Shown one piece after another: positions 56,421 through 64,000 of a DNA stretch of 64,000 bases (the stretch's first letter is position 1; every line of letters starts with the position of its first letter). The notes below the pieces were generated by a model. That model worked only from the letters and a program-made list of their open reading frames with translations, was not told the DNA's origin and searched no databases. Source of the DNA: Talpa occidentalis (taxonomy: Eukaryota; Chordata; Mammalia; Eulipotyphla; Talpidae); NCBI RefSeq assembly GCF_014898055.3, contig NW_023601543.1, positions 61,641,782 through 61,705,781 of the forward strand, in the 5' to 3' direction. A program made the translations under genes and the position numbers.

Positions 56421-57713
56421 AGATAGTGAACAAATGGCCATGTTGAGGGGGCAAGATAATTTATCAATAACCTCTTAATAATAATAAAGAAGAAAAAAAT
56501 CACTGGATTATATTTTGGTCAGAAATCTAAAAATCATATAAAAGAGTCATCAACAGACTACATTAACCAGAGCTGGAAAATAAAAAAAAAAAGTCTATGA
56601 GAATTAATATAGACTTATCCAACATGAGTCACCTAACCAGCAAAAGACAGAATAACATTTCCTTGGGGAATAAGAAGATAAGGGGACTCAGCCCTGGGTA
56701 TGTAAAATAACCTAACCTAGATGTTTCCTGTATCTCTTTTAGTCTGAGAAGTCCTTCCCACTCTAGAGTTTAGTGTTACAATTAAGTAGGATTCTAAAAA
56801 CAATGTTTTTTTTTCATTTCCTTGAATTCCCCTAGTCCTTCTTTTCTGAACTATATTAACAACACAATTGTTCTGTCCTCTGAAGAGTAGGGCTTCTTTT
56901 AACATTTAAAATATGAGCTGTTGTTTTCTCTCTTCTTGCTTATTATTTCTAGCAGTCTGAGCTGAGGCCCCAAAGCTTTGGATGAGCCAAGTGCTGACTC
57001 AGGAAAGGGAAGGAGAAACACAAGGCCAGTTCTTCTAGGAGTAGAAAGCACTGCAGATTAAGAAGGCCTTTGTCATCTCTGTCATGTATAATTTGACTAA
57101 ACCTACTTGAATAAGGAAGAACTGGAGGCCTCACAGAACCTTTGTACTCTTAAATGAACAATAGTCATATGCAAAAGGGAAAAAGGAAAAAAAGGAAAAG
57201 GAAAGAAAATGAGAGTGCTTTTCTTCTTAGCTGAAAATATCTAAGGTTTCATTAGTGAAACTTGGATCCTTTCTTACTAAATGAGGGTCTGACTTGTTGG
57301 CAAAAGGCCTGTGCAGAAATATCATATGATTAATAATGCCTTGAAGGGAAATGTGCTTTAGGTGTTTTATTATTTTTTAATCCCTTAATGTGGCTTTTAA
57401 ATTATTTATTCTCGCCTTGTTGCAGACTTATTTTAACTGGCTTACATAAATACATTTCATAATACAAGATAAAAATCAATAAGAAGCGAATAAGAAAATC
57501 ATCCTTAAGAAAAAATTAAAATAGCTAAAATATGATAGAGCCAGGGATATAGGTATTCAAAACGTATGTTCTAAGCCTGCATAGTTCCATTAGAACATAA
57601 GATGTAAGAGACAAAACCAGATGTATGAATTACAATGGCCATACAATAAAAATCAAACCTGATGCTCAGGAGAGCCAGAGTGAAATGTCTTCCTTAGGTT
57701 CTCATAAAAAGAA
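56421..57713. other. Unassigned DNA
   Basis: No gene or named repeat. A purine-rich AAAGGGAAAAAGGAAA-type tract lies at 57172-57210. Confidence 0.45.
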
Positions 57714-57731
57714 AGAAAATAGTCGACTTCC

Positions 57732-58010
57732 AGGCCTCCCTGGTGGTGCAGCCAGTTGAGTGCAGTGCTGTGAAGCTATCCACAGCCTCTGCAGTTTGGT
57801 TTTGATTCCCAGCCAGGGAGATACCCATTTGGTGCGGCAGACCTCTCCTGTCTCGCTCGCTGCTCCCTTTAATAGTGTTTTTGGTTCTTCTGCCTGTTCT
57901 GCTCCCCACTCTGTCTCTGGTGAAGCCTCTCACCCTCCTGCATCTCTGGCCTGTACCCCAGTTCTTGTATAAATAAATAAATCTTTAAAAATATATATTT
58001 TAAAAAAAGA
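57732..58010 (+). mobile_element. tRNA-derived SINE, intermediate subfamily
   Basis: The TSD is agaaaatagtcgacttcc at 57714-57731 and agaaaatagtcgatttcc at 58018-58035 (one mismatch). Head AGGCCTCCCTGGTGGTGCAG, tail TTCTTGTATAAATAAATAAA. The body is altered at CCCTTTAATAGTGTTTTTGG. Confidence 0.95.
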
Positions 58011-58087
58011 AAGAAAAAGAAAATAGTCGATTTCCTCAATAGCATCCCTACAGTAAATACAGAAACAGTATTCATAAAGGCAAGTTA

Positions 58088-58477
58088 TGTGGGGGAGAGG
58101 ATGTCCTGAACAAACTCCACAAACAGGTTTTATGGACCCCACCCCCACCCAGACCATAGAGATAGAAGACCATATGAGAATACAGATCCCATAATGTCAT
58201 CACCACAGAAGGAGGAATGCTGGGAACTGAGGGTGGAGTTAAGCAGCCAGGCTTGGTATATAACCAGACACGTGGGTCTTGGGGGCCCATGTTTTTTGCC
58301 GGGTCTCAGCGTGCTATTGGGGTTCCAGCTCAGCGAAACTGGTAGGATGCATTCACCAATTTATCTCTAACTCTTTCTCCCCGTTTTTGTAAATAAACCC
58401 TTTATTACCCTTTTTGTGTGTGCCTGTAGTCGAGTCTCATTATAAGTCCTTTTTAAGTGCAGAGGTGAGGACCCACA
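58088..58477 (+). mobile_element. Solo LTR, family LTR-D
   Basis: It starts TGTGGGGGAG and ends GACCCACA, an inverted end of TGTGGG/CCCACA. Flanks are gtta (58084-58087) and gtca (58478-58481), a likely 4-bp TSD with one change. It has a TATA box (GGTATATAACC, 58254-58264) and AATAAA at 58392-58397, about 130 bases apart, as expected for an LTR promoter and poly(A) signal. Confidence 0.75.
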
Positions 58478-59909
58478 GTCAAGCAACCCATTTCACATTG
58501 GGGTTGCCCTGTAACAAGTTATACTTCCCTTGGTGCCACCATATAAACAATATCAAGAACAAGCAATTTGACAAGCAAAGGGGAGTTTGCACACATCTTT
58601 GATGGTCTGGTTTGCTCCAGTGAACGACATTAGCTTGTGCAAATGTTACAGGCCTTGACCCAAAAGATTGGATCTTTTGCCCTCTAGGGAAATAATTCAC
58701 CAGAGAGTGTTAGCTGTAGTTGAACCAGATCAGTATTTATTATAGACTCATGTATGAGGGAACCAGTGTGGGAAAGGAAAACTGGGCTGGCTCCTGGAAG
58801 GGAGTTAGGAGCAGATATTTAAAGGCTAAGTCCATAAGGAGGGGAGGAGGAGGGCAACATGATAGTTTGTTCTGGATTGGGCAATGCCTGGGTAAATGGA
58901 GATGGGTTACATTCCAACAGTGCATGGGGGCGCTCAGCCTTCCCCCTCCATGAAATTGTAAGAAAATCATTAGTAAGGAACGAATGGTTTCTGTCTAGCT
59001 TGGAGCTTCATGGTCAGGATGGTGGGCCAAATGATTTGGAAAGGGTTCATCAGTCCATGATTTAGTCCACCTTTTCAAACAGGACTTGAGACAACTCATC
59101 CTACAGGCTCATAATTTCTCTTATCTAGGCTGTCTCACAAAGAACGTGTGGATGTATCACAGCTACTTATTCAATCAATCAACCAAAAGTATTTGTATTT
59201 TTCATCCAAACTTTTGAGAGAAGTATTAAGTTCAGGCCAAAACCCCAGACAAGAACTAGAGAATACATGATTTGTATTGCCAGTGTTAACAGGAATAAAA
59301 GTCTCAATGACAGTTGGCCTAAGAATTTATTAGATAAAGTGAGGATTCAAAGCAGTATGAGAGGTTTTACTCTGTGAGAACTTTTCCAACAATAACAAGT
59401 TTGTATTTAGTTTATATAGGTAGGAACAGTGAGTCATTGACTTTAAAAATATAATTATTCTTGACAGGGGGACATCTGGTTCTAAGTTGTTTTGACCTAA
59501 AGATATGTTGATGTTATCTATGCTCAGAGGAAGGCAATGTAAGGATTTCACTGTTTCCTTTCTAAAGAAATAGCCATGGGGATGTGAAAGCTGGGTGTCC
59601 ATTATTTAATTCTTCTTTATCTGGCTCCTTGATCATTAGTAGGGGTTGAAGAGATTGGCTTTACCACAGGCAACAGATTGTGCTAGGTATTTCACAGACA
59701 TCAAGTCTATGCAGATGGCTTTCCTCTCTTATCTGCCAGAGGAGAGAGGGGTCTTTCTAGAACATTTTATGGTAGCATAATACCAGTTTTGCCAAATTGA
59801 TGTTAAGGATGACATCTTGTGAATGCTGAGGACTTCTGACTCTTGGGGCAGCTTCCCTTTATGTATGTAATAAGCTACCCCCTTCACTCACTCCAGAAAA
59901 ATCCTGAAC
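58478..59909. other. Unassigned DNA, possibly another LTR fragment
   Basis: About 58500-58830 has LTR-like features on the minus strand (plus-strand AGTATTTATTATAGACTCAT near 58731) but no definable ends. Nothing is recognised beyond. Confidence 0.4.
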
Positions 59910-59922
59910 CACAGGGAAGTTT

Positions 59923-60191
59923 TTTTAAAAGATTTATTTATGCATGCATGCATGCAAGAGTTGGGGTATAGGCCAGAGGTGTGGGGGTGAGAGGATTCAC
60001 CAGAAAAAGTGGGGAGCAGAAGAGTCAGATGTACTGAAATACACTGCTAAGGGGAGCAGCGGATGAGATAGGAGAGGTCTGCTGCTCCATGTTGGTTGTT
60101 CCCTGGCAAGGCCATGGATTAAACTCATGCTGCAGTGGCTGGCAATAGCTTGATAGCACTGTCTTTAACCCCTGTGCCACTAGGGAGGCCC
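59923..60191 (-). mobile_element. tRNA-derived SINE, left unit of a composite retroposon
   Basis: The tail is CATGCATGCATGCATAAATA-like (plus strand GCATGCATGCATGCAAGAG), so the GCAT motif has been multiplied. Its left flank cacagggaagttt (59910-59922) is not repeated after its own head but after the second SINE, at 61690-61702. Head GGGCCTCCCTAGTGGCACAG. Confidence 0.95.
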
Positions 60192-60253
60192 TATTCTCAC
60201 TACTTTTAACATCATATTGGAAGTATAAGCCAATATAATTAGACAACAAACTT
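60192..60253 (+). mobile_element. Short L1 ORF2 snippet between two SINEs
   Basis: CTATTCTCACTACTTTTAAC, then TATTGGAAGTATAAGCCAAT and ATAATTAGACAACAAAC match, in order, the L1 ORF2 segment that encodes a LFNI-LEVLA-AIRQ-like peptide. It is sense on the plus strand, therefore antisense to the SINEs on either side. It has no flanking L1 DNA. Confidence 0.85.
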
Positions 60254-60500
60254 TTTTTTAAAGATTTATTTATTTATGCATACAAGAGTTGGGGCACAGG
60301 CCAGAGGTGGGGGAGGGGGTGAGAGAATTCACCAGAGACAGAGTGGGGAACAGAACAGGCAGATTGACTGAAGTACACTGCTGAGGGGAGCAGCAGGTGA
60401 GTCAGGAGAGGTCTGCTATGCCATGTAGGTTGCTCCGTGGCTGGTCAGGGATCAAACTTGTGCTGCAGAGGCTGCGGATAGCTTGATAGGTTGCGTCTTA

Positions 60501-61647
60501 TTTTATTTATTTATTTTTTTTTAATAATAAATTTTATTTTTATATTCCCCCATACAATTGCAAAAGCCCCATTCTGACCCCAATCCTTCCCTTCCCGCCC
60601 CCCACCCCCCAAAAAGTGTCTCTGGTTCATAGTTTTTTGTTGATTTTGATTTTCACTTTCTTATATTCATTTTCCTGGTCCCTTATTTAAGTTTTCTAGA
60701 TTCCTGCTATGAGTGAGACCATCCGGTATTTTTCTTTTTCTTTTTGGCTTATTTCACTGAGCATGATCCCTTCCAGCGCCATCCATGTTGCTGCAAATTG
60801 CATGTGTTTATCTTTTTTGAATGTTGAGTAATATTCCATGGTATATATGTACCACATCTTCTTGATCCAGTCATCTATTTTTGGGCATTTGGGTTGTTTC
60901 CAAAGCTTAGCTATTGTAAACAGTGCTGCTATAAACATAGGGGTGCAGGTATTCTTTGGAATGGATGTTTCTGTGTCCTTTGGGTAAATACCTAGGAGTG
61001 GAATTGCTGGATCATATGGAAGCTCTATGTTTAGTAGGTCCAGAAATCTCCACACAGCTCTCCATAGTGGTTGGACCAGTTTGCACTCCCACCAACAGTG
61101 CAGAAGAGTTCCTTTTTCTCCACACCCTCGCCAACATTTGTTGTTGCTAGTTTTTTTAATATGTGCCATTCTCACTGGTGTGAGATGGTATCTCATGGTA
61201 GTTTTGATTTGCATTTCCCTGATTACAAGTGATGTTGAACATTTTTTCATATGTCTGTTGGCCATTTGCATTTCCTCTTCAGAGAAGTTTCTTTTTAGCT
61301 CTTCTGCCCATTTTTTGACTGGATTATTTTCTTTGTTGTTGCTGAGTCTCATCAGCTCTTTGCAGATTTTTGTGATCAGTCCTTTATCATTAGTGTTGGG
61401 TGCAAAAATGTTCTCCCAGTTGGTGGGGTTTCTCTTTGTTTTTGTTATTGTCTCTTTTGCTGTGCAGAAGCTCACACCATACACAAAAATCAACTCAAAA
61501 TGGATTAAAGAACTAGACATAAGCCCTGAAACCATAAAATACATAGAAGGAAATATAGGCGAAACACTACGGGATTTGCACATCAAAGACATCTTTACAG
61601 ACACATCACCCAAAGCAGTGATAGTGAAGGCAAAGATAAACAGCTGG
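60501..61647 (-). mobile_element. Young 5'-inverted (twin-primed) L1
   Basis: A perfect 16-bp TSD, gataggttgcgtctta, lies at 60485-60500 and 61648-61663. From the left: T-rich tail, 3'UTR with a CCCGCCCCCCACCCCCCA tract (G-rich on the L1 strand), ORF2 C-terminus on the minus strand up to 61470, then 61471-61647 on the plus strand. That last piece encodes the ORF2 segment immediately upstream ([14 protein letters not shown] and onward). This is a 5' truncated, 5' inverted L1. The ORF2 part has no stop, so the insertion is recent. Confidence 0.97.
60696..61470 (-). pseudogene. L1 ORF2p C-terminal fragment, open
   Basis: The frame runs open from SFCTAKE-like (actually SFCTAKET at about 61470) to the stop at 60696. 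Landmarks: [46 protein letters not shown], the cysteine-rich CX3CX7HX4C motif (CWRGC to HCWWEC), then [33 protein letters not shown] and a SLIAGI terminus. The endonuclease and reverse transcriptase domains are missing. The extra upstream residues of the 305-codon frame are an artefact of the inversion. It cannot make a working protein. Confidence 0.95.
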
Positions 61648-61702
61648 GATAGGTTGCGTCTTAACCCCTTGTGCCACCAGGGAGGCCCCCACAGGGAAGT
61701 TT

Positions 61703-62379
61703 GAGGATGGTCTACAGGTAGGAGATAGACTAGATTTTAAAGGACTTAACACACAATTATGAGAGTCAGTTTCAGTGATGAATGTAAACCCATGAATACA
61801 AAATCAACTACAAAAGTTACTTTTTACTTAGAAAAGGAGAATACAACAAATTATAGATTTTTTGAAACCTGGCAAATAGCACAAAAATCTCTAAAAATTG
61901 AATATTATTTTTTATGAATTAACTAACCAAATTACCTCTCTATTTTCCTACATTTTGAGCCAGATATTCCTTGATCTTCTATAAAATCATTTCATATGCA
62001 GAGACTAGAAAGATAATTCAGCCTTTCTTTTAGGATAAATGATGGAGTTTTGTTTTTTTCTTGTTGGTAGTTTAGGAAAAGTTTCTTTACACTTCGCAAC
62101 CTGTTATGGACAACAACATGTACATTTTTAGCATTGTTGTCAATGATGATGAAAAATATCCATCAAATATCTTTCCAAGATATGCTATATTTACAATAAT
62201 ATTTTACAGATCAGTTTCTGGCTTTCTATTTGTCTCTATTTGTCTTTTCCATTCTATATTCCTTCATAAAATTTGGGTTCCAGCCCCATAAGTAGGTTCA
62301 TATTGCAATATGGCCCTTTACCTTCATGCTACAATACAAGATGAGTTAGCAACTTGGAAAGGGGGATTATTCCTAGGAT
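61703..62379. other. Unassigned DNA
   Basis: AT-rich, no gene or named repeat. Confidence 0.45.
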
Positions 62380-63000
62380 TGTAACAGGGTGATCCCCAGG
62401 GAAAGGGGAGGTTCCAGGTTCTGTGACCCACCCAAGGGAGGATGGAGCTGAGAGGAAGAAAGGGAAGCTGGAGTGGAGACTGGAGAAAGAAGGAAGGATG
62501 GAGAACCAGAAGGAGACCTGGAGGAGACGTGGAGCAGAGAGACATGTGAAGAAACTGCATTTTCTTCTTGGTCTTGGACTTGTTGAATCAAGTGTAGGTA
62601 GGGAGGTTAACAATGGCAACTTTTATCTTGATTTTGAATTTGCTTTTTTCCTTCCAGACTTGTCTGGTTGTTTCTGATCTTTTTCTATGGACCCCCACCA
62701 GAATGTGCCTTAGACTTGTGGCAGGCTTTTGGGCCTCAGCGGCCCTGCTTTGGGCAAACCCTGTTTAAATGGACATTTACCTACAAGGGGATGAATAACT
62801 TTGGGTACTTGATTTGGAAACTATTTTATTTCCCTTCTATTTGTTGCACATTAATTGTATTAAAGTTCCTTTCCATTAAAGGTATTATACACTAGAGTAT
62901 GTTTTGTCTTGATGCGGACAGATCTGACTGGGGATGGCAGAACTATTTAGAAAAGGCAGATGTGGGGGCCCTGGAGTGCCCCTCTCCTTGCCCAGTAACA
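62380..63000 (+). mobile_element. Solo LTR, family LTR-B, copy 4
   Basis: It starts TGTAACAGGGTGATCCCCAG and ends CCCAGTAACA; 621 bp. An ATTAAA signal (TGTATTAAAGTTCC, about 62856) precedes a TGTTTTGTCTTGATGCGGAC block. The flanks (ggat at the left, gaac at the right) do not match, so this copy has no visible TSD and may be one partner of a recombination event. Confidence 0.92.
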
Positions 63001-63035
63001 GAACCGCTATCAACAGTTTAACTGAACAAAGAAAT

Positions 63036-63637
63036 TGTAACAGGGTGGTGCCCAGGAAAGGGGTAAGTTCCAGGTTCCCGGTCCCACCCAAAGGAGGGTA
63101 GAGCTGAAGAAAACGGAAGAAGCTGCAGAGGAGACTGAGAAAGAAAGGAGGCAGGGTGGAGAGCCAGAAGAAGGCCTGGAGGAGGCACATGGAATGGAGA
63201 GACACGTGAAGAAACTGCGCTTGCCTTTTGGTCGTGGACTGGGTGACACAGATGTGGGTGAGAGACCCATGGGGAGGTGACCATGGTGGTTTTTGTCTTG
63301 ATTTTGCTTTTGTTTTTTTCCTTCCAGACTTGTCTGGTGGTTTCTGATCCTTTTCTGTGGGTCCCCACTGGAAGATGCTTTAGACTTGGGCAGGCTTTGG
63401 GGCCTTGCTCTGTGCCATTCCCATATGGATGGACTTTTACCCACGAGGGGATGGGTAACTTTGGGTGCTTCATTTAGAAACTAGACTCTTTGCCTTACCT
63501 GTATTGTTTCCTAGTTTTATTAAAGTTCCTTCCCATTAGAGTCTCATATGTTTTGTGTTGATGCGGTAGATGACAGAACCTATATAGAACAGGCAGGTTT
63601 GCAGGGTCTGGGGTGCCCCTCTCCCTGCCCTGTAACA
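63036..63637 (+). mobile_element. Solo LTR, family LTR-B, copy 5
   Basis: It starts TGTAACAGGGTGGTGCCCAG and ends CCCTGTAACA; 602 bp. A perfect 4-bp TSD, aaat, lies at 63032-63035 and 63638-63641. It follows copy 4 in the same orientation after 35 bp. ATTAAA at about 63520. The antisense strand has overlapping 144- and 151-codon frames homologous to those of copy 2. Confidence 0.95.
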
Positions 63638-63689
63638 AAATGACTGTAAATTTGCATAGATGTATTCGACTAAACAAGACTGAAAGAAT

Positions 63690-64000
63690 CTTACAGTGAG
63701 TTAAATAACTGCAACCCAAAGATGTCTGATCCTAATCCCTAGAATATGCAGATTTTAGTTTGTAAGCAGAAAATATCTTAGGGATTTGATTATGGGTTGT
63801 AAGATAAGGATATTATCCAGATGGACCCTAAATACTGCCACACATATCTTTATAAGAGCAAAGGGAGAAGGTGATTTGAAGCCAGAATCAGAGATTGAAA
63901 TGAATGGTCTCAGTCCAAAAACACCAAGGAATCATGATAGCCATCAGAAGATGGAAGAGGCAAAGAATAGATTCTCCCCCAAAGCCTCTCGAAGGAATTT
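63690..64000 (+). mobile_element. MaLR-like LTR, truncated by the window edge
   Basis: CTGATCCTAATCCCTAGAAT, then GATATTATCCAGATGGACCC, then TATCTTTATAAGAGCAAAGG and TAGATTCTCCCCCAAAGCCT CTCGAAGGAA follow the plus strand of the same MaLR-type LTR group seen reversed at 20826. The 3' end lies beyond the window. Confidence 0.8.

Larger units (their letters stand above)
60254..61689 (-). mobile_element. tRNA-derived SINE, right unit, split by an L1
   Basis: The tail and body are at 60254-60500 and the last 26 bases including the GGGGCCTCCCTGGTGGCACA head are at 61664-61689. Between them lies the L1 insertion with its 16-bp TSD. The SINE is followed by cacagggaagttt, the second half of the composite TSD. 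Confidence 0.95.

Noticed and set aside
60696..61613. Longest open frame (305 codons, minus) as a host gene
   Set aside because: Most of it is the L1 ORF2 C-terminus. The first part is antisense DNA of the inverted L1 half. Exact TSDs show it is an L1 insertion.
61027..61704. 225-codon plus-strand frame
   Set aside because: It is the shadow of the L1 ORF2 on the opposite strand, running into the inverted L1 half and the SINE head.
62380..63637. LTR-B copies 4 and 5 as a short provirus
   Set aside because: They have the same orientation, but copy 5 has its own perfect TSD (aaat) and only 35 bp separate them.

Overview
This window is vertebrate nuclear DNA from a placental mammal. I see no protein-coding gene, no exon I could defend and no functional RNA gene. 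The DNA is AT-rich and densely packed with retroelements: L1 LINE fragments, MaLR (MLT/MST-like) LTRs, MIR-like and MER5A-like relics, and 34 copies of one tRNA-derived SINE family. The open reading frames are short and mostly lie inside repeats. The only one with recognisable protein homology is the C-terminal part of an L1 ORF2 (60696-61470, minus strand). The L1 3' ends look laurasiatherian. The SINE head (GGGCCTCCCTGGTGGCGCA, with a GGTTCGATCCC B box) is not Alu/B1, ruminant BovA, camelid vic-1, pig PRE, carnivore CAN, horse ERE or vespertilionid VES as I know them. A less-sampled laurasiatherian such as a pangolin is possible, but that is a guess by exclusion.

Layout. 0-3.5 kb: a twin-primed L1, a second L1 3' end and four SINEs. 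3.5-13 kb: mostly unassigned DNA with old L1/HAL1 pieces and a CT/CA microsatellite. 13-19 kb: four SINEs and a roughly 290-bp sequence present twice (14457 and 17530). 19.6-22.5 kb: one old plus-strand L1 (ORF1 then ORF2), broken by a SINE, a polyadenylated retroposed fragment, a MaLR LTR, a microsatellite and another SINE. 26.6-27.4 kb: two LTRs of one family (called LTR-A here) head to head, forming a long inverted repeat. 30-31.3 kb: an L1 3' half with a nested SINE. 33.0-33.4 kb: a clean solo LTR-A. 38.2-40.5 kb: a MaLR provirus, LTR-internal-LTR, on the minus strand. 42.2-45.4 kb: old L1 DNA with nested SINEs. 43.7-47.1 kb: three tandem SINE pairs. 49.4-55.4 kb and 62.4-63.6 kb: five copies of a roughly 600-bp LTR (LTR-B), in both orientations, plus two copies of a third family (LTR-C) and several unassigned LTR-like stretches. 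59.9-61.7 kb: a nested structure in which a SINE / antisense-L1 / SINE composite shares one target-site duplication and was later hit by a twin-primed L1.

Nothing here works together as a pathway. The content is a record of successive insertions, many dateable by exact target-site duplications (TSDs). The order of events can be read at several sites: LTR-B into an older MaLR LTR at 49 kb, SINE into L1 at 30.7 kb, L1 into SINE at 60.5 kb. The most interesting items are the composite retroposon at 59.9 kb, the LTR-A inverted repeat at 26.6 kb, the LTR-B cluster, and SINE tails that carry foreign DNA between the A-rich tail and the TSD. Family names for repeats are given from memory and labelled uncertain where they are.
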